Below are positions 9,001-17,848 of a stretch of DNA of 64,000 nucleotides, piece after piece. This DNA is from an uncultured Ferrovibrio sp. (GTDB taxonomy: Bacteria; Pseudomonadota; Alphaproteobacteria; Ferrovibrionales; Ferrovibrionaceae): assembly GCF_937960835.1 (NCBI RefSeq), contig NZ_CALGPC010000002.1, positions 124,001-188,000 on the forward strand, read 5' to 3'. The first letter of the stretch is position 1; the number at the start of each line of letters is the position of its first letter. The position numbers and the translations under genes were made by a program. The notes beneath the pieces were generated by a model that was not told where the DNA came from, searched no databases, and saw only the letters and a program-made list of their open reading frames with translations.

Positions 9001-9507
9001 ATGGATCGAGAAAGCTGCATCGTTGCAGCCCCGCTGACTGCCGAGGCTTTCGCGCCGTTTGGCCATGTGCTGACGCCCCCCGCCGATGCGGGACGTTCTT
9101 ATTATGGCGATCTGATCCAGAACCGCCGGCCTGAGGCTCGTCTGGATCTCTCCTTCGCCACCGTCCAGCCAGATAGCCTGCCGTTGAAGCTTCGGCTGTT
9201 CGAGCGGCACGCCTATTCCTCGCAGGCCTTCATACCGCTGGATGTTGCTCGCTATCTGGTGACCGTTTGCCCCGATAACGGACGAGGCCAGCCGGCTCCC
9301 TCTCAGGCAGTCAGCTTCATCGCTAATGCCGCGCAAACAGTCATTTACGCGCCCGGCACTTGGCACCATCCGATGGTGACCCTGGACCGGCCTGGCCGTT
9401 TCGCGGTCGTCATGTGGGCCATGGGGGATGCCGGGGATGAGGAGCTGGTGCCGCTGGATCTGCCTTGTAAGGTCGTCGATCCTTCCGGCGATCTGCTTAC
9501 CGATTGA
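9001..9507 (+). CDS. allA: Ureidoglycolate lyase (AllA family)
   Basis: AllA-family cupin enzyme, 168 residues, which converts ureidoglycolate (from allantoin) to glyoxylate and urea. Family signatures: LTAEAFAPFGHVL near the start, FERHAYSSQAFIPLDVARYLV in the middle, and APGTWHHPMVTLDRPGRFAVV near the metal/substrate site. It stands just upstream of a sigma-54 promoter and an operon for ureido and diamino compounds, which supports a nitrogen-scavenging role. Other allantoin genes are absent from the window, so the true substrate may be a related ureido acid. Confidence 0.85.
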   Translation: MDRESCIVAAPLTAEAFAPFGHVLTPPADAGRSYYGDLIQNRRPEARLDLSFATVQPDSLPLKLRLFERHAYSSQAFIPLDVARYLVTVCPDNGRGQPAPSQAVSFIANAAQTVIYAPGTWHHPMVTLDRPGRFAVVMWAMGDAGDEELVPLDLPCKVVDPSGDLLTD

Positions 9508-9550
9508 GCAGGGCTAGGCTGTAAGACGAGGTAAAAGGGAGTTCCGGCAT

Positions 9551-9566
9551 TGGCAAGCATTTTGCT
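9551..9566 (+). promoter_or_regulatory. Sigma-54 (RpoN) promoter for the diaminopropionate/carbamoylase operon
   Basis: TGGCAAG-CATT-TTGCT matches the RpoN consensus TGGCACG-N4-TTGCW at all but one position. The invariant GG (-24) and GC (-12) are separated by exactly 10 bases. Transcription would begin near 9577, 20 bases before the ATG at 9597. Sigma-54 control implies an activator such as NtrC, fitting a nitrogen-release operon. Confidence 0.82.
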
Positions 9567-9596
9567 TCGTCAAAGCTCAGTTCCTTCGAGAGACCA

Positions 9597-10808
9597 ATGC
9601 CCGTCATTCTGACCCATAACCGCCAGAGCCGCCGCGGCGCCCCTTTCCCCGAGTACCTGAAGGCGATCCAGTCCCACGCAGACTATCGGCTTGCCGCCAA
9701 GGAGATCTCCGCCTGGCCCGGTTTTGCCGTCACGCCCTTGCATAACCTGTCCGCCTTGGCGCAGGCGCATGGTTTTGCCTCGATCCATTATAAGGACGAA
9801 GGCAGCCGCTTTGGGCTGGGCAGTTTCAAGGCGCTCGGCGGCGCCTATGCCGTTTTTCGTCTGCTGCAACGGCATGTGGCGTTGCAGACCGGTTTGTTGC
9901 CGGAGCAGGTCAGCAGCGACGATCTGCTCTCGGGCCGCTACGCCGATCTGGTACGCAACGTGACGGTGACGTGCGCCACGGATGGCAATCATGGCCGCTC
10001 AGTCGCCTGGGGCGCCTCTTTATTTGGTTGCGCCTGCGTCATCTATATCCATGCTTTGGTATCCCAAGGCCGCCGTTCGGCGATTGCCGCATATGGCGCG
10101 GAGGTCGTACGCGTTCCCGGCAATTACGACGATGCCGTACGCCAGGCGCAGGCCGATGCCGAGCGGCTGGGTCGCTTCGTTGTGTCTGACACCTCTTATC
10201 CGGGCTATCGCGATATCCCGCGTGACGTGATGCAGGGCTATTCGGTGATGGCAGCCGAAGCGTTAACGCAGATCCTGCAGCCGCCCACGCATGTTTTCGT
10301 GCAGGGCGGCGTCGGCGGATTGGCGGCTGCCGTGCTGGCGTATCTCTGGGAAGAGGCGGGAGCCAGCCGGCCGGTTTTCGTCGTCGTGGAGCCGGATCGG
10401 GCCGATTGCCTGCGGCGTAGTGCGGAGGCCCGTCATCCTGTAACGGTGACGGGCGATCTCAATACGATCATGGCAGGTCTGGCCTGCGGTGAGGTTTCCG
10501 AAATCGCCTGGGAGATACTGCAGCCCGGCGCCGATGCCTTCATGGCCATCGATGATGAACAGGCCGCTGCGATGATGCGGCAACTCGCAGAACCGCTCCC
10601 GGGCGATCCGCCAATCGTCGCGGGTGAATCCGCCGTTGCCGGCTTGGCGGGTGCCCTTGCTGCGCGGCAGGATCCTGCCATGGCCGCAGCGCTTGATCTG
10701 GGCCCGCAATCGCGTCTTCTGGTCTTTGGCACGGAAGGCGCAACCGATCCTGAACTCTATCAGCGAATTGTCGGGCGGCCGGCGGCTGCAGTCGCAACGA
10801 GCATGTGA
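9597..10808 (+). CDS. dpaL: Diaminopropionate ammonia-lyase (PLP-dependent)
   Basis: A 403-residue fold-type II PLP enzyme of the YgeX/DpaL family. It cleaves 2,3-diaminopropionate to pyruvate and two ammonia. The PLP lysine is Lys78 in RFGLGSFKALGGAYA; the asparagine loop is CATDGNHGRSVAWGA; the phosphate-binding glycine loop is FVQGGVGGLAAAVL. It is the first gene of an operon; the carbamoylase starts 8 bases after its stop. E. coli ygeX sits in a purine/ureide gene set with hyuA, which is why this neighbourhood suggests diureido- or carbamoyl-diaminopropionate breakdown. Confidence 0.92.
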   Translation: MPVILTHNRQSRRGAPFPEYLKAIQSHADYRLAAKEISAWPGFAVTPLHNLSALAQAHGFASIHYKDEGSRFGLGSFKALGGAYAVFRLLQRHVALQTGLLPEQVSSDDLLSGRYADLVRNVTVTCATDGNHGRSVAWGASLFGCACVIYIHALVSQGRRSAIAAYGAEVVRVPGNYDDAVRQAQADAERLGRFVVSDTSYPGYRDIPRDVMQGYSVMAAEALTQILQPPTHVFVQGGVGGLAAAVLAYLWEEAGASRPVFVVVEPDRADCLRRSAEARHPVTVTGDLNTIMAGLACGEVSEIAWEILQPGADAFMAIDDEQAAAMMRQLAEPLPGDPPIVAGESAVAGLAGALAARQDPAMAAALDLGPQSRLLVFGTEGATDPELYQRIVGRPAAAVATSM

Positions 10809-10815
10809 GGAAACG

Positions 10816-11751
10816 ATGCCGCGTTTCGTTACCGTTGCCGCAGCACAGCTTGGTCCCATCGCCCGCAACGACAGCCGTGCTCAAGTCGTCGAGCGGCTGA
10901 TCGCCCACCTGCGCGAGGCAAAGCGGATGGGCTGCGACCTCGTGGTTTTTCCCGAACTGGCGCTGACCACTTTTTTCCCGCGCTGGTACATGACGGACCA
11001 GACCGAGATCGACAGCTTCTTCGAACGGTCCATGCCGGGGCCGGATACCCAGCCGCTATTCGACGAAGCCCGCCGTATCAATCTTGGATTCTATCTCGGA
11101 TACGCCGAGCTGACTGAACAGGACGGCGTCACCAAGCGATTCAACACATCCATCCTTGTCGGCAAGGACGGGCAGATCATCGGAAAATACCGCAAGGTGC
11201 ATCTGCCTGGCCATCGAGAGTACGAGCCCTGGCGCCGTTTCCAGCATCTGGAGAAACGCTACTTCGATGTCAGCGATACCGGTTTCCAGGTTTGGCGCGC
11301 CTTCGGCGGGGTGTTCGGCATGTGCATCTGCAACGATCGCCGCTGGCCGGAAACCTATCGCGTGATGGGCCTGCAGGGCGCGGAGATGATCCTGCTTGGC
11401 TATAACACGCCGGTGCATAATCCGCCGGCGCCGGATCACGACGATCTGTCGCTGTTCCACAACCAGTTGGTGATGCAGGCTGGCGCCTATCAGAACGGAT
11501 GCTGGGTGGTGGGTGTCGCCAAAGCCGGCAACGAGGAAGGCGTTCCAATGATTGGCGGCAGCCAGATCATTGCGCCGTCCGGCGTTACCGTGGCGGCAAC
11601 GCGTGGGGATGGCGACGAACTGGCTGTCGCCTGCTGCGATCTCGATGCCTGCGCCAGCTATAAGACCACGACATTCAACTTCGCTGCACATCGTATGCCG
11701 CAGCATTATCGCTTGATCGTTGAACGTAAGGGAGCAGAGCCGCCACCATGA
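10816..11751 (+). CDS. N-carbamoyl-D-amino-acid hydrolase (nitrilase superfamily)
   Basis: A 311-residue cytosolic amidohydrolase very similar to Agrobacterium D-carbamoylase (about 304 residues). It hydrolyses N-carbamoyl amino acids to the free amino acid, CO2 and ammonia. The Glu-Lys-Cys triad sits at the same numbering: Glu47 in VVFPELAL, Lys127 in KYRKVHLPGH, Cys172 in CICNDRRWPE. ATG 10816 has GAGG six bases upstream. Its stop overlaps the AtzG-like gene (ATGA), so translation is coupled. Given the dpaL neighbour, an N-carbamoyl or diureido form of diaminopropionate is an inferred alternative substrate. Confidence 0.9.
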   Translation: MPRFVTVAAAQLGPIARNDSRAQVVERLIAHLREAKRMGCDLVVFPELALTTFFPRWYMTDQTEIDSFFERSMPGPDTQPLFDEARRINLGFYLGYAELTEQDGVTKRFNTSILVGKDGQIIGKYRKVHLPGHREYEPWRRFQHLEKRYFDVSDTGFQVWRAFGGVFGMCICNDRRWPETYRVMGLQGAEMILLGYNTPVHNPPAPDHDDLSLFHNQLVMQAGAYQNGCWVVGVAKAGNEEGVPMIGGSQIIAPSGVTVAATRGDGDELAVACCDLDACASYKTTTFNFAAHRMPQHYRLIVERKGAEPPP

Positions 11752-11963
11752 AGCCACTGAAATCCGCTTTACCGCCTCCGCTGATCGAAAGCATGTTTGC
11801 AGAATGCGGGGTAACTCTGCGTCCCGGCCGCGCCGAGACCATCTCGGCCGTATTGGGCGCTGCCGTGGCGCGTTTCCGCCAGGTCGCACATAAGCTGCCC
11901 TTCGAACGTGAGCCGGGCCTGTTCCCGGATATGGATATGCCGAAGAAGAAACGGAGCCGGTGA
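11748..11963 (+). CDS. AtzG-like small amidase subunit (GatC-like, DUF4089)
   Basis: A 71-residue protein of two helical segments (PPLIESMFAECGVTL, then AETISAVLGAAVARFRQVA) and a basic tail, like AtzG/DUF4089 subunits. AtzG pairs with and stabilises the amidase AtzE, as GatC does with GatA. The start overlaps the carbamoylase stop (ATGA), and its stop overlaps the ATG of the amidase by one base. This translational coupling is expected for subunits of one complex. Identification rests on size, position and pattern. Confidence 0.75.
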   Translation: MKPLKSALPPPLIESMFAECGVTLRPGRAETISAVLGAAVARFRQVAHKLPFEREPGLFPDMDMPKKKRSR

Positions 11964-13378
11964 TGAGCCAGAAGAAGGATTTGGCTTTGATGGGGCTGGC
12001 TGAAGCAGCCCAGGCCGTTGCGCGCGGACGTGTTTCCGCACAGGCCCTGACGGAGGCTTGCCTGGCGCAGATCGAGGAATGGCAGCCTCGCGTGAACGCC
12101 TTTCTGAAACTGGAAGCAGCCGCTGCGTTAAAAGCTGCAAAGGCAGTCGATCGCGCCCGCAAGCGCGGCGCCAAACTCGGCCGCTTGGCTGGCGTGCCGC
12201 TGGCTCATAAGGACATGTATTACCGGGCTGGAAAGGAAACCAGCTGCGGCTCGGCCATCCGCCGCCATTGGAAGGCGACCGAGACATCAACGGCGCTGGA
12301 GCGTCTGGATGCCGAGGGCGCCCTCGATCTTGGCCGTCTCAACATGGCCGAATTCGCCTTCGGTCCGACCGGGCATAATTACCATTACGGACATGCCCGT
12401 AATCCCTGGAACACGGATCGGATTACCGGCGGCTCATCAAGCGGCTCGGCGGCTGCAGTCGCCGCACGCATGGCATTTGGCGCGCTTGGCTCCGACACCG
12501 GCGGTTCGATCCGCCTGCCGGCGCATTATTGTGGTCTGGTCGGGATGAAGCCGACATGGGGCCGCGTCAGCCGCGCTGCCTGTATGCCGCTCAGCTACTC
12601 GCTCGACACCGTGGGGCCTCTGACCCGGCGGGTGGAAGACAATGCGCTGTTGCTGGAGATCCTGGCGGGTGCCGATCCGCGTGATCCGACCGCCAGCAGC
12701 CGGCCCGTCGACCGCTATCTGGCTGCTGCACGCTCCGGTGCAGTGAGGGGAATGAAGCTGGCTGTGCCTCGCGCCTATTTCTGGGACAAGCTGAACAAGG
12801 CGAGTGCCGAAAGCCTGGAAGCGACGCTGAAAACCTTCGCCAAACTTGGCGTCAAGATCATCGAGATAACGCCGCCGGATATGGAGATGATCACATCCGC
12901 CGCCATGGTGATGATGTCGGCGGAGGCAGCCGCACTGCATGCGCCTTGGCTGCGTACCCGGCCGCATCTTTATAGCGATCAGGTGCGGGCCCGGCTGGAG
13001 AATGGCCTGGCGCTCAGCGCGCTGGATTATATCGACGCACAGCGCTGGCGTGGGGAAGCCGTGGCGGCGTTCGTGAAAGCGATGAATGGCGCCGATGCGA
13101 TCTTTGCGCCGGTGGCTGACAAGCCTGCACCGACCATTGCCGAAACCGATGTCGCTGGGAAACCGGAGGCGGGGAAGGTGATTGCGACATTGACCCGCCT
13201 GACCCGGCCGATCAATTACCTCGGCTTGCCGGGATTGACTGTTCCCGCCGGTTTCGTGCGGGGCGGAATGCCGGTCGGCTTCCAACTGATCGGCCGGCCT
13301 TTCGATGAAGCGCTGCTATACCGTCTTGGCGGCGCTTACGAAGCCAAGACGCGTCATTACGAGCGCGTACCCGTTTAG
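11963..13378 (+). CDS. Amidase-signature hydrolase, AtzE-like
   Basis: A 471-residue amidase-signature enzyme. The Ser-cisSer-Lys triad is Lys83 (HKD), Ser158 (ITGGSSSGSA) and Ser182 (GSDTGGSIRLP), spaced as in GatA. With the preceding GatC-like subunit it resembles AtzE-AtzG (1-carboxybiuret hydrolase) more than a tRNA amidotransferase, because no GatB is present. It probably hydrolyses an amide, ureido or carboxyurea intermediate of the pathway. ATG 11963 is preferred to GTG 11960. The 3' end overlaps the convergent racemase gene by four bases. Confidence 0.88.
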   Translation: MSQKKDLALMGLAEAAQAVARGRVSAQALTEACLAQIEEWQPRVNAFLKLEAAAALKAAKAVDRARKRGAKLGRLAGVPLAHKDMYYRAGKETSCGSAIRRHWKATETSTALERLDAEGALDLGRLNMAEFAFGPTGHNYHYGHARNPWNTDRITGGSSSGSAAAVAARMAFGALGSDTGGSIRLPAHYCGLVGMKPTWGRVSRAACMPLSYSLDTVGPLTRRVEDNALLLEILAGADPRDPTASSRPVDRYLAAARSGAVRGMKLAVPRAYFWDKLNKASAESLEATLKTFAKLGVKIIEITPPDMEMITSAAMVMMSAEAAALHAPWLRTRPHLYSDQVRARLENGLALSALDYIDAQRWRGEAVAAFVKAMNGADAIFAPVADKPAPTIAETDVAGKPEAGKVIATLTRLTRPINYLGLPGLTVPAGFVRGGMPVGFQLIGRPFDEALLYRLGGAYEAKTRHYERVPV

Positions 13379-14103
13379 TCTCTGCCTTCCAGTAACTCAG
13401 CCAGAGCCGGTGCCAACCCTTGCGTTGGCACCGGCGCAAGGCGAGGCGCTGTGATCCTTTGCCCGGCAGCGGCCTCCGAGTATTGAAGCGCTGGCGTGAA
13501 GCCATCGATAACAGGGAAGGGGACGCGGTCGGCGATACGCTCGAGCATGCCGATCATGCCCGCGCCGCCCAGGACCACCAGTTCGGCACCGTCTTCGGCG
13601 ACAGCGGCTTCGCACGCGGCGATGATATTGGCTTCCGCCGCTGCAGGATCGGCGGCGATCTGACCACCGTTGGACGCCAGTGTCCGCACACTGGCAAGGT
13701 GTTTATCCAGCCCAATCATCTCAACGTATTCGCGAAGCATTGGTCCCCAGCGTTCGCCGCCGGTCACGATGGAGAAGCGCTGGACCAGTTCCGCTGCCCT
13801 CCGGCAACCTGATTCTGCCATGCCGAATACCGGCACACTGGCGACTTCCCGTAACGCCTGCAAACCTGGATCGCCAAAGCAGGCCAACACGATAGCGTCG
13901 GCTTCACCGCCATGTTCAGCATAGGCATCGAGGGCTGCATGGCTGGCGATCGCATAGGCGCTGCGTGAGGCGATCACCTCGGCGCCAAACCGCCCTGTTA
14001 CGCCTTTGATTCGTGTTCCTGGCCGCATGATCCGCCGCGCCGCCGCAACGGCGCGCTCGGTCATGGCGACACTGGTATTGGCATTGATGATAAGTAGCCG
14101 CAT
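13375..14103 (-). CDS. Asp/Glu/hydantoin racemase-family protein lacking the second catalytic Cys
   Basis: A 242-residue cofactor-independent racemase-fold protein: INANTS near the N-terminus, Cys75 in IVLACFGDPG, and C-terminal VPVIDGFTPAL. Hydantoin racemases use two cysteines; the second lies in VLGCAGM but here the sequence is VLGGAGM, with Gly at about residue 180. A one-base or different reaction (lyase or isomerase) is therefore possible. ATG 14103 gives the family start MRLLIINANTS; the upstream 12 codons look spurious. It is convergent with the amidase and divergent from the binding-protein gene. Confidence 0.82.
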   Translation of the reverse strand: MRLLIINANTSVAMTERAVAAARRIMRPGTRIKGVTGRFGAEVIASRSAYAIASHAALDAYAEHGGEADAIVLACFGDPGLQALREVASVPVFGMAESGCRRAAELVQRFSIVTGGERWGPMLREYVEMIGLDKHLASVRTLASNGGQIAADPAAAEANIIAACEAAVAEDGAELVVLGGAGMIGMLERIADRVPFPVIDGFTPALQYSEAAAGQRITAPRLAPVPTQGLAPALAELLEGRD

Positions 14104-14275
14104 GCAATGCTTATGGCGGCTGTCGGCATGCGGCTTCAAGCGCTAAGTCGTGCGCCATAGCCGGGAGAGCGCCGCACATCAATCTGCATAAAACGCGGGC
14201 AGGTCTGTCTTCCACGAGGCAGAGGGGAGAGTGTCCATCACATTCGTGCACATAAGATTCACGAACTTGAGCGGC

Positions 14276-14291
14276 TGGCACGGACCTTGCG
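14276..14291 (+). promoter_or_regulatory. Sigma-54 (RpoN) promoter for the peptide-type ABC importer
   Basis: TGGCACG-GACC-TTGCG is a near-perfect RpoN promoter. The -24 GG and -12 GC are 10 bases apart, and the site lies 34 bases upstream of the ATG at 14326. Together with the site at 9551 it puts the catabolic operon and its presumed importer under the same nitrogen-type control. Confidence 0.88.
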
Positions 14292-14325
14292 TCGCAATGG
14301 TCATCGTCCATACAAGGTGGCGCTC

Positions 14326-15939
14326 ATGATACAAAAAAAACTCTCCTCCAGACTGTTCTCCATGCTGACTATTACGGCCTTTGCAGGCTTCGCCGCTGGC
14401 TCGGCGCTGGCGCAGGGCACGTTGCGGATCGGCATGACCGCTTCGGATATCCCGCTCACCACGGGCCAGACCGACAATGGCGGCGAAGGCATGCGCTTCA
14501 TGGGCTACACGGTCTATGATTCGCTGATTAACTGGGATCTCAGCAGCGCCGATAAGCCGTCCGACCTGACGCCAGGCCTGGCGGAAAGCTGGAGCGTTGA
14601 TCCCGCAGACAAGACCAGATGGACCTTCAAGCTGCGTCAGGGCGTGAAATTCCACGACGGCAGCGAATGGACCGCCGAAGTAGCGGTGTGGAATTTCGAA
14701 AAGCTGCTGAACAAGGACGCGCCGCAATTCGATCCGCGCCAATCGGCACAGGGCCGTTCGCGCATTCCATCCGTCGCCAGCTACAAGGCAGTCGACAAAT
14801 ACACGCTTGAAATCATTACCAAGTCGCCGGACGCGACCCTGCCGTATCAGCTTGCCTGGATCATGTTCTCCTCCAAGGCCCAGTGGGAGAAGCTGAAGAG
14901 CTGGGACGAATTCGCCAAGACGCCGTCGGGTACCGGCCCTTGGAAGCTGGCCGCTTTCGTGCCGCGTGAACGCGCCGAGCTGGTACCGAACCCGGATTAC
15001 TGGGACAAGAAGCGCGTGCCGAAGCTGGACAAGATGGTGCTCATCCCGCTGCCTGAGCCGAATGCGCGTGTGGCGGCCTTGCGCTCCGGGCAGGTGGATT
15101 GGATTGAGGCGCCGGCCCCGGACACCATTCCCTCCCTGAAGAGCAGCGGCTTTACCATCGTCACCAATGCCTATCCGCATAACTGGACCTGGCATCTGTC
15201 GCGCGCCGAAGGATCGCCCTGGAACGATATCCGTATCCGCAAGGCGGCGAATCTTGCGGTGGATCGCGAGGGGATGAAGGAACTGCTCAGCGGCATGATG
15301 ATCCCTGCCGAGGGATTCTTCCCGCCCGGCCATCAGTGGTTCGGCAATCCAAGCTTCAAGCTGAAATACGATCCCGCCGAAGCACTCAAGCTGATGAAGG
15401 AGGCTGGCTATGGGCCGGACAAGCCGCTGAAGACCAAGGTGCTGATCTCGCCTTCGGGGTCGGGGCAGATGCTGCCGCTGCCGATGAACGAATTCGTCCA
15501 GCAGAATCTGGCCGAGATCGGCCTGCAGGTCGATTTCGAGGTGGTGGAGTGGAATACGCTGATCAACATATGGCGTGCCGGCGCGAAGCATGAAAGCTCA
15601 CGCGGCGGAACGGCGATGAACTACAGCTACTTCATCCAGGATCCGTTCACTGGCGTCATCCGCCATCTGCAATGCAACCTGGCACCTCCGGCCGGCACCA
15701 ACTGGGGCCATTATTGCGACCCCGAGATGGATAAGCTGTTCGATCAGGTGCGCACCACCTTCGATCCGGCGGAACAGACCAAGGTGATACAGAAGGTTCA
15801 CGAGAAATACGTCGACGACGCGATCTTCCTGATGATCACCCATGACGTTAATCCGCGTGCCATGACGTCCAAGGTGAAGGGCTTCGTGCAGGCGCAGAAC
15901 TGGTTCCAGGACTTCTCGCCGATCACGATGGCTAACTAG
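14326..15939 (+). CDS. Periplasmic substrate-binding protein, peptide/nickel (SBP family 5) type
   Basis: A 537-residue precursor with a classical signal peptide (MIQKKL start, hydrophobic core, cleavage after GSALA). The mature part is an SBP_bac_5 protein with the typical LTPGLAESWSVDPADKTRWTF region and RQGVKFHDGSEWTA. ATG 14326 has AAGGTGG six bases upstream and is preceded by a sigma-54 promoter. Two permeases and two ATPases follow, completing a Dpp/Opp-type importer. Given the adjacent ureide genes, the ligand may be a ureido or N-carbamoyl compound rather than a peptide; this is inferred. Confidence 0.93.
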   Translation: MIQKKLSSRLFSMLTITAFAGFAAGSALAQGTLRIGMTASDIPLTTGQTDNGGEGMRFMGYTVYDSLINWDLSSADKPSDLTPGLAESWSVDPADKTRWTFKLRQGVKFHDGSEWTAEVAVWNFEKLLNKDAPQFDPRQSAQGRSRIPSVASYKAVDKYTLEIITKSPDATLPYQLAWIMFSSKAQWEKLKSWDEFAKTPSGTGPWKLAAFVPRERAELVPNPDYWDKKRVPKLDKMVLIPLPEPNARVAALRSGQVDWIEAPAPDTIPSLKSSGFTIVTNAYPHNWTWHLSRAEGSPWNDIRIRKAANLAVDREGMKELLSGMMIPAEGFFPPGHQWFGNPSFKLKYDPAEALKLMKEAGYGPDKPLKTKVLISPSGSGQMLPLPMNEFVQQNLAEIGLQVDFEVVEWNTLINIWRAGAKHESSRGGTAMNYSYFIQDPFTGVIRHLQCNLAPPAGTNWGHYCDPEMDKLFDQVRTTFDPAEQTKVIQKVHEKYVDDAIFLMITHDVNPRAMTSKVKGFVQAQNWFQDFSPITMAN

Positions 15940-16002
15940 GTCTGTTCCAAACCGGCCTCGGCTCGCCGGGGCCGGTTCCTGATCCTTGGATCCGTGGGGC
16001 CC

Positions 16003-16956
16003 ATGCTTTTTTACGCCCTGAAACGTCTGATCTATGTGCTGCCGGTGGCTTTCGGCGTCAGCGTGGTATGCTTTCTGCTGGTGCATATTACGCCGGGTGA
16101 TCCGCTGACTGCAGTACTGCCGGTTGATGCCTCGGCGGAATTGCAGGCGCAGATGCGGGCCATCTATGGCTTCGATAAGCCTCTGCCGGTGCAATACGTC
16201 ATATGGCTGGGCAAGGTACTGACTGGCGATCTGGGAACATCGATTGCCACCGGACGCGCCGTGCTGACCGAAGTCTCACGCGCCGTCGGCAATACGCTGA
16301 TCCTGTCTGCGGTTGCTACGATCATTGGTTTCTTCCTTGGCTGCTTGTTCGGTTTCGTCGCCGGCTATTACCGGGACTCGGCGATGGACCGGTTGGCCTC
16401 GACCTTGTCGGTGCTTGGGGTGAGCGTCCCGCATTACTGGCTTGGCATGGTGATGGTTATCATCTTTTCGGTGCAGTTGAACTGGCTGCCAGCCACGGGG
16501 GCTGGCCCCGGCGGTTCGGCCGAATGGGCCTGGGACTGGGATCATATCCGACATCTCATCCTGCCTGCGGTCACCATGTCGGTGATCCCGATGGGCGTGA
16601 TTGCGCGCACGGTCCGGGCATTGGTGGCCGAAATCCTGTCTCAGGACTTCATCCTGGCGCTGGCCGCCAAGGGGCTGACCGACCGGGGGATTTTCATCCA
16701 TGTCGTGAAGAATGCCGCGCCGACCGCGCTTGCCGTGATGGGGCTGCAGCTTGGCTATCTGCTCGGCGGGTCGATCCTGATCGAGACGGTCTTCTCCTGG
16801 CCGGGGACGGGCTTCCTGCTCAATGCCGCCATCTTCCAGCGCGACCTGCCGCTGCTGCAGGGGACGATCCTGGTGCTGGCGATGTTTTTCGTGCTGCTCA
16901 ACCTGCTGGTCGATGTGATGCAGACCGCGCTTGATCCGCGCATTCAGCGGGGCTGA
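16003..16956 (+). CDS. ABC transporter permease (DppB/OppB type)
   Basis: A 317-residue inner-membrane permease with about six helices. The N-terminus MLFYALKRLIYVLPVAFGVSVV and the segment HITPGDPL are hallmarks of DppB-like subunits. The cytoplasmic EAA-like loop lies around AKGLTDRGIFIHVVKNAAPT, where it contacts the ATPase. ATG 16003 is preferred to GTG 15994 because it gives the standard family start. The second permease begins one base after its stop. Confidence 0.93.
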   Translation: MLFYALKRLIYVLPVAFGVSVVCFLLVHITPGDPLTAVLPVDASAELQAQMRAIYGFDKPLPVQYVIWLGKVLTGDLGTSIATGRAVLTEVSRAVGNTLILSAVATIIGFFLGCLFGFVAGYYRDSAMDRLASTLSVLGVSVPHYWLGMVMVIIFSVQLNWLPATGAGPGGSAEWAWDWDHIRHLILPAVTMSVIPMGVIARTVRALVAEILSQDFILALAAKGLTDRGIFIHVVKNAAPTALAVMGLQLGYLLGGSILIETVFSWPGTGFLLNAAIFQRDLPLLQGTILVLAMFFVLLNLLVDVMQTALDPRIQRG

Positions 16957-16957
16957 C

Positions 16958-17848
16958 ATGGCAGTGGGCGCATTGGACAACAAAAACGTTATCGCGCCGA
17001 TCCAGGTCTCGGACGGCTATTGGAAGGGCGTGCTGCGCCGCCTGATGCGCGATCCCGTGACGATGGGCGCGCTGATCGTCATCCTGCTGCTGGTGCTGAT
17101 GGCGATCTTTGCGCCTTATCTGGCGCCGGCCGATCCATTTAAAAGCTCGATGCTGCGGCGCCTGAGGCCGATCGGCACGCCGGGCTTTCCGCTTGGCGCC
17201 GATGAGCTGGGACGCGATATGCTGTCGCGCCTGATCTTCGGTGCACGATTGTCTCTCTTCATGGGAGTGACGCCGGTGCTGATGGCATTCGTCATCGGCT
17301 CAGGCTTGGGAATTTTCGCCGGCTATGTCGGTGGCGCGCTCAACACTGCGATCATGCGCACCATCGACGTCTTCTATGCCTTCCCGTCGGTGTTGCTGGC
17401 GGTGGCGTTGTCCGGCGCTCTGGGGGCTGGCATCTTCAACGCTCTTGTATCCCTGACCATCGTTTTCATACCGCCAATTACCCGCGTCGCGGAAAGTGTA
17501 ACCACACAGGTGCGCAACCGTGACTATGTCGAAGCGGCGCGTGCCAGCGGCGCCAGTGGGCTGACCATCGTGCGGGTGCATGTGTTGGGCAATGTGCTGA
17601 GCCCGATTTTTGTCTATGCCACCAGCCTGGTTTCGGTATCGATGATCCTGGCCTCGGGGCTGAGCTTTCTTGGTCTCGGCGTCCGGCCGCCGGAGCCTGA
17701 ATGGGGGCTGATGCTCAATACTCTGCGCACGGCGATTTATGTCAATCCGCTCGTCGCGGCTTTGCCGGGCGTGATGATTTTCATCACCTCCATTTCCTTC
17801 AACATGTTTTCGGACGGGCTGCGCTCGGCCATGGATGTGCGGGCATGA
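16958..17848 (+). CDS. ABC transporter permease (DppC/OppC type)
   Basis: A 296-residue permease: an N-terminal cytoplasmic segment, a first helix TMGALIVILLLVLMAIFAPY, the conserved LGADELGRDMLSRLIFGARLS loop, and the ATPase-contact loop YVEAARASGASGLTIVRVHV. It pairs with the preceding DppB-like subunit. ATG 16958 lies one base after the previous stop; its own stop overlaps the next ATG (ATGA). Confidence 0.93.
   Translation: MAVGALDNKNVIAPIQVSDGYWKGVLRRLMRDPVTMGALIVILLLVLMAIFAPYLAPADPFKSSMLRRLRPIGTPGFPLGADELGRDMLSRLIFGARLSLFMGVTPVLMAFVIGSGLGIFAGYVGGALNTAIMRTIDVFYAFPSVLLAVALSGALGAGIFNALVSLTIVFIPPITRVAESVTTQVRNRDYVEAARASGASGLTIVRVHVLGNVLSPIFVYATSLVSVSMILASGLSFLGLGVRPPEPEWGLMLNTLRTAIYVNPLVAALPGVMIFITSISFNMFSDGLRSAMDVRA

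Noticed and set aside
8773..9369. N-terminal extension of the methyltransferase frame up to 9369
   Set aside because: The extension lies antisense to allA, has no domain pattern, and a good ATG with Shine-Dalgarno exists at 8772.
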